From assembly GCA_027660625.1 (NCBI GenBank), contig JAQDNC010000003.1, positions 1-64,000 of the forward strand: 64,000 nucleotides of DNA. Reading direction: 5' to 3'. Below, piece by piece: positions 1 through 6,396 of the stretch; position 1 is the first letter of the stretch; each line of letters opens with the position of its first letter. Below the pieces are notes generated by a model. It was not told the origin of the DNA. It did not search any database and was given only the letters and a program-made list of their open reading frames with translations. Position numbers and translations under genes: made by a program. Source of the stretch: Coriobacteriaceae bacterium AM100-PB1-1D-6A (GTDB taxonomy: Bacteria; Actinomycetota; Coriobacteriia; Coriobacteriales; Coriobacteriaceae).

Positions 1-20
1 GAAAAACAAATCCAAGTTAG

Positions 21-286
21 ACCATTTCAAATGGTTCGATGTCTGCCCGGATGCGACACTGATTGTGTCCATCCTCGCAGTATCCGGTTCTCAAGGTGCA
101 CGCCTTGCGGCTCATCCGGTTCCACCGGGCCGCGCGGCAAGGAGATATATTGCCAGACCGGAGGGGCCCCGGTGGCGGGAATCTGGGCCTCCACGGTTCC
201 TACACAAATGAGGATGGGACCTTCTCTGTGAGAGACTAGAAAGAACAGGGCCGCGGCCCCCCCTATTAGAGCGGCCCTTCGGTTTT
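21..286 (+). ncRNA. Possible structured RNA or leader (run of hairpins)
   Basis: No convincing protein gene was found in the first 327 bases, but several hairpins follow one another. ACCAT (21-25) pairs with ATGGT (31-35). GGAT-GC-GACAC (49-59) pairs with GTGTC-C-ATCC (65-74). CAAGG (92-96) pairs with CCTTG (103-107) inside an outer CCGG/CCGG pair. CCACCGGG (122-129) pairs with CCCCGGTGG (167-175), enclosing GGCAA (136-140) and TTGCC (150-154). A terminator-like stem follows at 247-286. An alternative reading is a 29-codon ORF from TTG at 150 to TAG at 237-239 behind AAGGAG, but that Shine-Dalgarno lies inside the hairpin. The RNA class and strand are inferred, not recognised. Confidence 0.3.
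247..286 (+). terminator. Terminator-like hairpin
   Basis: AGGGCCGC (247-254) pairs with GCGGCCCT (271-278) and is followed by TCGGTTTT. On the plus strand this looks like an intrinsic terminator closing the hairpin-rich segment before it. Confidence 0.5.
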
Positions 287-327
287 CCAACGGTTAAGCT
301 TCGGCCGCATTAATGGCTGTATACCCA

Positions 328-936
328 TTAGAAATGGGACATAGCAGCGTTAACGAGTTCAAAAACGATTAGTCCAATAAGAGCCGCTGCGGCAAACTTG
401 ATGGCATTCGCAAGCTGTGGATGCTCGTAAGCCCAGCCCGTCCTCGTCTCTTCGCTGTCCGCCTTCTTTCCGTCCAAGAAGTCGGATATCTCTTGATACG
501 TCACCAAATCATTCTTCTTCTTGATATGTTCCGCTGCAAGCGCGCAGCACATTGCGCCAGCACCAAAGACGCCTGCCAACACCATCGTCGGAACGCACTG
601 GACCATCCCCCACCCGTGGTTTTGTTGCCACATGAGCCAGGCCATAGAGACGGTAAACGCAAGAAGCCCAGCCAACATCCCCGCACCCAAGCGATAGAGC
701 GTGCCCCTATCGCGTTCAACCCTTTCTCTAATTATTGAAATGTCGCCTTTAACAAGCTCGTCAATCGTTACATCCAGTTGTTCAGACAGCAGTAGGAGAC
801 TCTGGATGTCGGGGTACGTTTTACCGCGCTCCCAATTACTGATGGTCTGACGTGTTACAAAAATGCGCCTTGCAAGATCCTCCTGGGACAAACCAGCATC
901 GAGTCGATACTGTTTAAGGTGTTTTGGCAGCTGCAT
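328..936 (-). CDS. Membrane-anchored XRE-family transcriptional regulator
   Basis: A 202-residue protein. Residues 5-60 form a Cro/C1-type helix-turn-helix (LSQEDLARR, TRQTISNWERGK, YPDIQSLLLLSEQL). Three hydrophobic segments follow at about 82-104, 111-135 and 178-198, so the DNA-binding head should be tethered to the membrane. A charged linker (about 137-170) separates the second and third segments. The ATG start has a GAAGGGAA ribosome site. About 115 bases upstream lies a perfect palindrome that shares a 12-mer with the region upstream of the second XRE gene (51823-52545). Such tethered regulators often respond to envelope or peptide stress, but no target is visible here. The gene stands alone. 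Confidence 0.8.
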   Translation of the reverse strand: MQLPKHLKQYRLDAGLSQEDLARRIFVTRQTISNWERGKTYPDIQSLLLLSEQLDVTIDELVKGDISIIRERVERDRGTLYRLGAGMLAGLLAFTVSMAWLMWQQNHGWGMVQCVPTMVLAGVFGAGAMCCALAAEHIKKKNDLVTYQEISDFLDGKKADSEETRTGWAYEHPQLANAIKFAAAALIGLIVFELVNAAMSHF

Positions 937-1050
937 GGCGTTCCCTTCGAATGCATCTCAACTCTTATTGGGCGGCTACACAACAGAAGCCGGCAAGCAA
1001 AGCGTAATCCCAAAATCAAACCCATACGGATGGCTGCGCGCAGATTAGAG

Positions 1051-1068
1051 TGTCAAAAATCTTTGACA
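1051..1068. promoter_or_regulatory. Perfect palindrome upstream of the XRE gene
   Basis: TGTCAAA-AATC-TTTGACA is a perfect 7+7 inverted repeat with a 4-base spacer. It contains a TTGACA -35-like hexamer on each strand. It lies 115 bases upstream of the XRE start and could be an operator, perhaps for the XRE protein itself. Confidence 0.45.
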
Positions 1069-1157
1069 CATACGCTACCTGCTCTTTCTTGCAACTCGGA
1101 CGCTATCGAATTGATCGGTTTGGCTACGTCCCAAATCGATCACATCCCTAATCAATC

Positions 1158-1195
1158 AAAAAGGGGCGCTTCCGGATTGGAAGCGCCCCTTTAAG
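1158..1195 (-). terminator. Terminator of the infC-rpmI-rplT operon
   Basis: A 14-bp stem (AAAGGGGCGCTTCC / GGAAGCGCCCCTTT) has a 5-base loop and is followed on the minus strand by TTTTGATT. It sits just downstream of rplT. Confidence 0.9.
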
Positions 1196-1208
1196 ATGCA
1201 AGAAGCAA

Positions 1209-1568
1209 TTAAGCCTCGAGAGCCTTCTTGGCAATGGCAGCCAGCTCGTTGAAGGACTCGATGTCCTCGTAAGCCATCTGAGCCAGAACCTTGCGGTCGA
1301 GCTCGATGCCGGCAACCTTCAGGCCGTGCATGAACTGAGAGTAAGAGATGTCGTTCAGGCGAGCGGCAGCGTTGATGCGGGTGATCCAGAGAGAGCGGAT
1401 CTCGCGCTTCTTGTTGCGGCGATCACGATACTGATACTGCAGGGAGTGCTGGACCTGCTCTTTAGCATGCTTGTAAGTACGCGAAGCGGCACCGTAGTAA
1501 CCCTTCGCACGGTGCATAACGGTACGGCGCTTCTTCTTGGCGGCAACAGCGCGCTTAATACGTGCCAT
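1209..1568 (-). CDS. rplT: 50S ribosomal protein L20
   Basis: A 119-residue, very basic protein with the L20 signature: an N-terminal MARIKRAVAAKKKRR followed by AKGYYGAASRTYKHAKEQVQHSLQYQYRDRR. The length is normal for L20. L20 binds 23S rRNA early in large-subunit assembly and in several bacteria represses its own operon. It is the last gene of infC-rpmI-rplT, transcribed leftward, with a strong terminator downstream. An ATG start is preceded by AGGAGTTGATAGA. Confidence 0.98.
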   Translation of the reverse strand: MARIKRAVAAKKKRRTVMHRAKGYYGAASRTYKHAKEQVQHSLQYQYRDRRNKKREIRSLWITRINAAARLNDISYSQFMHGLKVAGIELDRKVLAQMAYEDIESFNELAAIAKKALEA

Positions 1569-1614
1569 GTTCTATCAACTCCTAGACGGTAAAACGAAAA
1601 ACGGGAACGCGAAC

Positions 1615-1806
1615 TTAGGCGAGACGCGACTTGATGACCTTGCGGTCGGCAGCGGCGATCTCGGTCTCCTGACGGAAGCCACGCTTACGCTTGGTGGACT
1701 TCTTGCTCAGGATGTGGCTCTTGAAAGCCTTGGCGCGCATAAGCTTGCCGGTGCCAGTCTTGCGGAAACGCTTCTTGGTGCCGCTGTGGGACTTCATCTT
1801 AGGCAT
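1615..1806 (-). CDS. rpmI: 50S ribosomal protein L35
   Basis: A 63-residue basic protein beginning [15 protein letters not shown], with the usual L35 features ([19 protein letters not shown]). It is a component of the large ribosomal subunit and the middle gene of the conserved infC-rpmI-rplT operon. TAAGGAGTATTTC precedes the ATG. Thirty-two bases separate it from infC and 46 from rplT, consistent with one transcript. Confidence 0.98.
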   Translation of the reverse strand: MPKMKSHSGTKKRFRKTGTGKLMRAKAFKSHILSKKSTKRKRGFRQETEIAAADRKVIKSRLA

Positions 1807-1838
1807 GAAATACTCCTTAATCGGTTACAGAACACTAG

Positions 1839-2393
1839 TTACTTGGTATCGCTTGCCGCTTTATCCTCATCGAAGGCGCCCTTAATCGGGGCGAGCAGCA
1901 TAAGCATGTTACGGCCTTCCATCTTAGGCTTGGACTCGACCGTAGCGTAAGGCTTGAGATCCTCGGCGAGACGCTCGAGAACGTTAAGACCCTGCTCCGG
2001 GTGAGCCATCTCACGGCCGCGGAACATGATGGTGATCTTAACGCGTGCGCCCTTCTTGAGGAAACGCAGAACGTGGCCCTTCTTGGTCTCGTAATCGCCA
2101 ACGTCGATCTTGGGTCGGAACTTCATTTCCTTGACCTCGACCTTAGACTGGTTCTTACGAGCGGCCTTGGCCTTCATGGCCTGCTGGTACTTGAACTTAC
2201 CGTAGTCCATGACCTTGCAGACCGGCGGCTCCGCGTTGGGAGCGATCTCGACCAGGTCGAGACCCTGATCGTCAGCGACGCGCTGGGCATCGCGGATGGC
2301 GAACAGGCCGAGCTGAGAGCCATCGACGCCAATCAAACGGCACGAAGATGCAGTGATCTCGTCGTTGATGCGGGTGTCATCAGACTTAGCTAT
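1839..2393 (-). CDS. infC: Translation initiation factor IF-3, probable AUA start
   Basis: IF-3 binds the 30S subunit, blocks premature 50S joining and proofreads the start codon. The N-domain (RINDEI, LIGVDGSQLGLFAIRDAQRVA, LDLVEIAPNAEPPVCKVMDYGKFKY) and the C-domain (KFRPKIDVGDYETKKGHVLRFL, ITIMFRGREMAHPEQG) are both complete. An in-frame ATG exists at 2408, but the GGAGGT ribosome site lies inside that extension, at 2401-2406. Its 7-base spacing points instead to ATA at 2391-2393. A rare start codon fits known infC autoregulation, in which IF-3 discriminates against initiation on its own message; in E. coli the codon is AUU. From ATA the product is 184 residues. Confidence 0.93.
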   Translation of the reverse strand: MAKSDDTRINDEITASSCRLIGVDGSQLGLFAIRDAQRVADDQGLDLVEIAPNAEPPVCKVMDYGKFKYQQAMKAKAARKNQSKVEVKEMKFRPKIDVGDYETKKGHVLRFLKKGARVKITIMFRGREMAHPEQGLNVLERLAEDLKPYATVESKPKMEGRNMLMLLAPIKGAFDEDKAASDTK

Positions 2394-2400
2394 TTTCCCT

Positions 2401-2406
2401 ACCTCC
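2401..2406 (-). promoter_or_regulatory. infC ribosome binding site that decides the start
   Basis: On the minus strand GGAGGT is followed by seven bases (AGGGAAA) and then ATA. The only upstream ATG overlaps this site and has no Shine-Dalgarno of its own, so the site favours initiation at the ATA codon. Confidence 0.7.
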
Positions 2407-2526
2407 ATTCATAAAAAAATAACCCGGCGCTTCTTTGCAACCAGGTCGTACACATAGACATCCTCGATACGAGGAAGGGAATCTAAGTTGTATGACCAGT
2501 CAGCTGCTCATTGGCGCCAAAAGGTG

Positions 2527-2542
2527 GGAACCCTCGGGTTCC
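2527..2542 (-). promoter_or_regulatory. Hairpin in the infC leader
   Basis: GGAACC-CTCG-GGTTCC forms a 6-bp tetraloop hairpin about 135-150 bases upstream of infC. The leader between the tRNA terminator and infC is about 220 bases with no gene, so it could hold a control element. No known L20 or IF-3 leader was recognised. Confidence 0.3.
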
Positions 2543-2611
2543 TCTTTAGGGCATTGCGGGAACAACGCCTTGCGAATAATAACACGTATAGTGCGCTATC
2601 ACATTACGTAC

Positions 2612-2639
2612 ACGAAAAAGGGGGTCTTGACCCCCTTGA
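2612..2639 (-). terminator. Terminator downstream of tRNA-Leu
   Basis: On the minus strand AAGGGGGTC-AAG-ACCCCC is followed by TTTTT. It separates the tRNA gene from the infC leader. Confidence 0.85.
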
Positions 2640-2656
2640 ACGCTCAGTTGCATGTA

Positions 2657-2743
2657 TGGTGCCCGAGGCGAGACTCGAACTCGCACGTTGTTGCCAACGG
2701 TGGATTTTGAGTCCACTGCGTCTGCCAATTCCGCCACTCGGGC
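2657..2743 (-). tRNA. tRNA-Leu (anticodon CAA)
   Basis: The minus strand folds as a cloverleaf. The acceptor stem is GCCCGAG/CTCGGGC, with discriminator A and an encoded CCA. The anticodon stem-loop is GTGGA-CTCAAAA-TCCAC, giving anticodon CAA. A long variable arm (CGTTGGCAACAACG) is typical of leucine tRNA, and the T arm carries GTTCGAGTC. It decodes UUG. Confidence 0.95.
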
Positions 2744-2782
2744 ACGTAATGCGTGAGTTAGTTTATCACAGCTTTCTGTTGA

Positions 2783-4291
2783 TTAGTCCGAAAATGGAAC
2801 TTCGAGCATTTCGATGAGTTCGACCGTGCGGAGCATCTCACGCTGACGGCATCCGCGACCGTCGACCGAAGCCTCACCCATCTGGTTATCGTAAGGGTCC
2901 TCGCGCATGCCGTCGAAAGAGGGCTCAAACTCTGCCTGGAATCGATTGTTGGCCACCATACGCCACGGGTCGAGATTGCCAAAGTAGTGATGGCGGCGCC
3001 ACTCCTCCCCCATCCTGCGAGCAGAAGATCCAAATGACACGTCGGCGTTGAGCCAACCGGTCTGCGGCGTATAGAACTCTGCCCAGTCGTGCGGCCCCAC
3101 CGAATCGGGCGCAACATACAGGCCGCTCTGCCAACGGGCAGGCACGCCCGCGATACGGCACATGGTGATGAACGTGAGCGCCATAACGCCGCAATCGCCA
3201 CGGAGCGAATGCGCGCAGTCATCGGCAATAGATCCCAAAAGCAGGTACGGCGGCTGATAGCGATAGTCGATATGCTGCGTCAGGTAATCATAGATAGCAC
3301 GGGCGCGATCGAGCGGATCCTCGAGTCCGTCAACAACACCGGCCGTCAGCTGCTGCAGATACGGCGTGAATGCAATGTGCGGACGGTCCTCGGAAATATC
3401 TTCGGGCAACGGCGCGTCCATACAGGGATGCGCTGGAAGTGCACCCCCATAGATATCGCGATAAGCGGCATCGATTTGATAGCGATAGGTCACCGAGAAT
3501 GTGCGATCGGTCGAGGAGACCCACGAGGCAGTACGCGCCGAGGCGCTCGCAGGAGCAATGGCCCCCTCCGGCGTCATATCAAGTATCTCGACCTGGGACT
3601 GCTGGCGGCAGGCGGCGGCAACGGGAAGCCACGCGCGAACGGTCTCCCCCTCCAAAGCACCGGGGACAGACACGCATGCCTTAAGCGTAATGGTGCGAGA
3701 CAGCCCGCCCTGCGACTCCATCTCCTCGAGCATCTGGTTGCGCAGCGCAATTCCATCCGCAGAATCGGGACGCAGACCCGGAACCTCCTTGGGATACACG
3801 CGCAAAGAATCAAGGAAGTTGTCAAGAACGAACAGCTCGCCATCGATAAAGCGCCAATCGATACGCTTGCGGTCAATCAGGTCGTCAAACTGCTCTTCGG
3901 TAAACTCAGGCCACTCCTCGCGGATCATCTCGATAGCCCGATCACGCGACACCGAAAAATGAAGCGGCGTCTCGATCATGCGATACCGCTCGGCGCGAAC
4001 GCAGGCAGCCAGCGAAGGCTCAGGGTTCTGCTCCAAAAGGCGATCGCAGGCGGCAACAGCCTGCGTCAAATACCCGGCATCCTTAAGACGAAGAATCTCA
4101 GGCGGTAGCCCAATATCGAGATGGCGAAAATCATCACAGCAAACATCAACAGAGCAACCAACAGGACCCTCGTCAATAACCTTCCCATCCGAAGGCAGCA
4201 CATCAATAACAGCCACACCAAACTCCAAGTCATTCGAACTCCTGGAGTCCATTGTAACGAGATAGAAAGAAAGCCCCAACAAGGGAGCCAT
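2783..4291 (-). CDS. Transglutaminase-like domain protein
   Basis: About 502 residues. The C-terminal half has a transglutaminase-like cysteine protease/peptidase fold: catalytic Cys in RGDCGVMA, His in GPHDWAEFY and Asp in NADVSFG, with a preceding DRARAIYDYLTQHIDYRY segment. The N-terminal half is acidic and has no recognised domain. No clear signal peptide or anchor is visible, so the location is uncertain. The start is also uncertain: TTG at 4294, ATG at 4291 and ATG at 4252 all lack a good ribosome site. The first ~60 codons are rich in T-ending codons, unlike the rest. The substrate is unknown. tRNA-Leu lies just downstream. Confidence 0.75.
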   Translation of the reverse strand: MAPLLGLSFYLVTMDSRSSNDLEFGVAVIDVLPSDGKVIDEGPVGCSVDVCCDDFRHLDIGLPPEILRLKDAGYLTQAVAACDRLLEQNPEPSLAACVRAERYRMIETPLHFSVSRDRAIEMIREEWPEFTEEQFDDLIDRKRIDWRFIDGELFVLDNFLDSLRVYPKEVPGLRPDSADGIALRNQMLEEMESQGGLSRTITLKACVSVPGALEGETVRAWLPVAAACRQQSQVEILDMTPEGAIAPASASARTASWVSSTDRTFSVTYRYQIDAAYRDIYGGALPAHPCMDAPLPEDISEDRPHIAFTPYLQQLTAGVVDGLEDPLDRARAIYDYLTQHIDYRYQPPYLLLGSIADDCAHSLRGDCGVMALTFITMCRIAGVPARWQSGLYVAPDSVGPHDWAEFYTPQTGWLNADVSFGSSARRMGEEWRRHHYFGNLDPWRMVANNRFQAEFEPSFDGMREDPYDNQMGEASVDGRGCRQREMLRTVELIEMLEVPFSD

Positions 4292-4322
4292 CAACGCCGC
4301 TGAACGGTACCTATAAAAATGA

Positions 4323-4409
4323 ATTCAGCCCAGTAACCCTGTAGCGAGTTAACAAAGGAGGCCCCGTTCACCCGGAGCTTTTCCCATTGCGCGACTTCTG
4401 GCGAAGCCA
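4323..4409. repeat. Degenerate first copy of an intergenic repeat
   Basis: This segment resembles 4424-4508. Both contain TTCAG, then GTAACCCTG, a CCCCGT run and GACTTCTGGC-RAA-GCCAG. It lacks the matching right arm, so it cannot form the long stem. It looks like a decayed or half copy of the same element. Confidence 0.6.
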
Positions 4410-4445
4410 GTAGCCACCTTAATTCAGACTCGTAACCCTGCGGCG

Positions 4446-4560
4446 TTAAACGAAGGAAGCCCCGTCCCCCGGAACTGTTTCCTTGGCGTGACTTCTGGCA
4501 AAGCCAGGTGAGCGCAAAGGAAACAGTGTAGGGGGACGGGGCTTCCGGCGGGAAGTTTAA
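4446..4560. repeat. Long interrupted palindrome beside fba
   Basis: The left arm (4446-4484: TTAAAC, GGAAGCCCCGTCCCCC, ACTGTTTCCTT) is matched by the right arm (4517-4560: AAGGAAACAGT, GGGGGACGGGGCTTCC, GTTTAA). Small internal mismatches interrupt it. The loop contains CTGGC-AAA-GCCAG. It ends six bases from the fba stop codon and may also act as its terminator. It resembles a REP- or MITE-like palindromic unit. Confidence 0.75.
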
Positions 4561-4566
4561 CGACGC

Positions 4567-5433
4567 TTACGCCTTGTTGACGGAGCCAAACTCCTCCATG
4601 AGCTCCTTGGTGCGGGCAACGATGTTGTCGCGACCAGGCTTGAGGAGCTTGCGGGGATCAAAGCCCTTGCCCTGCTGATCCTTGCCAGCCTCGATGTACT
4701 CGCGGACGCCCTTGGCGAAGACGAGCTGCAGGTCGGTGTTGACGTTGATCTTGGAGATGCCCAGGGAGATGGCCTTCTTGATCTGATCCTCGGGGATGCC
4801 GGTACCACCGTGCAGAACGAGGGGCAGGTCGCCGGTCTGAGCCTTGATCTCGCCCAGACGCTCGAAGGAAAGGCCAGCCCAGTCGGCGGGATACACGCCG
4901 TGGATGTTGCCGATGCCGCAGGCGAGGAAGTCGACGCCCAGGTCAGCAATCTGCTTGCACTCAGCAGGGTCAGCGAGCTCGCCGTTGGAGGTCACGCCGT
5001 CCTCGGTGCCGCCGATGCCGCCGACCTCGGCCTCGATGGACATGCCCTTGGAGTGGGCAAGCTCAACGAGCTCCTTGGTGCGGTCGAGGTTAAGCTGGAA
5101 GGTCTCCTCGTGAGAGCCGTCATACATGATGGACGTGAAGCCGGCCTCGATGCACTTGAAGCAGTCCTCGTAAGAACCGTGATCGAGGTGAAGGGCGACG
5201 GGAACGGTAACGCCCGTGGCCTCGACGGCAGCCTTGACCATGTCGGCGCAGACCTTGAAACCGCCCATCCACTTAGCGGCACCAGCGGTGCACTGAAGGA
5301 TCAGCGGAGACTTGGCCTCCTCGGCGGCCTGGAGAATAGCCAGGGTCCACTCGAGGTTGTTGGTGTTGAAGGCACCGAGAGCGTACTTGCCGGCCTCGGC
5401 CTTCTTGAGCATGTCTGCTGCGTTGACGAGCAT
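4567..5433 (-). CDS. fba: Class II fructose-1,6-bisphosphate aldolase
   Basis: A 288-residue zinc-dependent aldolase of glycolysis and gluconeogenesis; it splits fructose 1,6-bisphosphate into DHAP and glyceraldehyde 3-phosphate. LHLDHGS (residues 81-87) supplies the catalytic Asp and a zinc His. SIEAEVGG, NIHGVYP and LHGGTG supply further metal and phosphate contacts, and the C-terminal INVNTD motif is present. The frame is open upstream, but the ATG at 5433 follows AGGAGGT with 7-base spacing and is clearly the start. The gene is apparently monocistronic, with the long palindrome directly downstream. The cytosolic enzyme fits a fermentative lifestyle. Confidence 0.96.
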   Translation of the reverse strand: MLVNAADMLKKAEAGKYALGAFNTNNLEWTLAILQAAEEAKSPLILQCTAGAAKWMGGFKVCADMVKAAVEATGVTVPVALHLDHGSYEDCFKCIEAGFTSIMYDGSHEETFQLNLDRTKELVELAHSKGMSIEAEVGGIGGTEDGVTSNGELADPAECKQIADLGVDFLACGIGNIHGVYPADWAGLSFERLGEIKAQTGDLPLVLHGGTGIPEDQIKKAISLGISKINVNTDLQLVFAKGVREYIEAGKDQQGKGFDPRKLLKPGRDNIVARTKELMEEFGSVNKA

Positions 5434-5628
5434 AAAAGAAACCTCCTGTAAGGTTGCTCCGATAACGCCTGAGATTTTACCACGGCGTACCCGAGCATAA
5501 ACGTTCGTTTGTTCACGAATATCGTCCAAACAGACTTTTTTTGACCGTTTGCCCTACGGAATCGACCCGTTGGGGAAAAATAGCTTGACGTTTGGACGCT
5601 TCTCGTGCTTCAGGAGCTGACTATAAAG

Positions 5629-6312
5629 CTACACCTGCATGAAAGGGTTCTGCATGAGCTCGCGTGCCATGGTGGTCGAATCGCCATGGCCGGTTAGGCA
5701 AACGGTATCGGGCGGGAGAAGCCGGGCGAGCTTGGAGAGCGAGCGCAGAATCGCCGCCTCGTCTCCTCCAGAAAGATCGGTGCGGCCGTGGCTGCCCGGG
5801 AATAGTGTGTCGCCCACAAAGGCAATGTTCCCCTGCTCGGTGGCAGCAAACAAGACGATCCCGCCCGGCGTATGCCCTGGCGTCTCGATCACCTGCAGGC
5901 AGATATCGCCCACCTCGATAGCATCGCCTTCGGCGAGCAGGCGCGTCGGCTCCCCGGGGTCAGGCGTCTCAATGCCCCACATAGCTCGCTGTTCCTCGAT
6001 GTTCGCATGCGGCACCGCCACATCCTTGGCACACAGCTCATACTGGCAGCCCTCGCCAACGGTGGTTCGCACGCCGGCAACACCACCAACATGATCGGCA
6101 TGGCCATGAGTGCATACGGCGCCAAGCACGCGTACACCGGCATGTTCGGCTCGAATATGCTCCACCAAACGCTCGCCTTCCCATGCGGGGTCGATAATCA
6201 CGCACTCATTGTCCGAAATAACAGCATAGCTATTGGTCTGAATGGGACCGTTTACGAGCGTCTCAATCTCGACCGATCCCTTGGGAGTTACATCCAAGGA
6301 CACAGCACTCAT
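5629..6312 (-). CDS. MBL-fold hydrolase (glyoxalase II-like)
   Basis: A 227-residue metallo-beta-lactamase-fold protein. The metal motif THGHADHVGG is followed by further ligands in ETPGHTPGG (His), AFVGDTLFPGSHGRTDL (Asp) and LTGHGDST (His). This set matches the small hydroxyacylglutathione-hydrolase-like family, but no glutathione pathway is visible and the substrate is unknown. GAGAGGAGAGGGAC precedes the ATG. It lies between the (p)ppGpp synthetase and fba, on the same strand as both, and is separated from the synthetase gene by a perfect 11-bp hairpin. Confidence 0.85.
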   Translation of the reverse strand: MSAVSLDVTPKGSVEIETLVNGPIQTNSYAVISDNECVIIDPAWEGERLVEHIRAEHAGVRVLGAVCTHGHADHVGGVAGVRTTVGEGCQYELCAKDVAVPHANIEEQRAMWGIETPDPGEPTRLLAEGDAIEVGDICLQVIETPGHTPGGIVLFAATEQGNIAFVGDTLFPGSHGRTDLSGGDEAAILRSLSKLARLLPPDTVCLTGHGDSTTMARELMQNPFMQV

Positions 6313-6332
6313 GTCCCTCTCCTCTCTATAGA

Positions 6333-6360
6333 ACTCGAGGCATCAAACGATGCCTCGAGT
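6333..6360 (-). terminator. Hairpin downstream of the rel gene
   Basis: ACTCGAGGCAT-CAAACG-ATGCCTCGAGT is a perfect 11-bp stem between the rel stop and the MBL start. The T-tract is weak, so it could be a terminator or an RNA-processing/stability hairpin. Confidence 0.5.
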
Positions 6361-6396
6361 GTAGCGAATATCGATAATGTGACACGTTCGTCGCGA

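Noticed and set aside
150..239. 29-residue ORF starting at TTG behind AAGGAG
   Set aside because: The ribosome site is inside a hairpin and no family was recognised; kept only as an alternative within the RNA candidate.
27..290. 87-residue minus-strand frame at the left edge
   Set aside because: It starts at TTG without a ribosome site, contains no recognisable domain and overlaps the hairpins; composition looks like antisense of structured DNA.
2391..2408. infC extended to the ATG at 2408
   Set aside because: The Shine-Dalgarno lies within that extension, so the ATG cannot use it; ATA is better placed.
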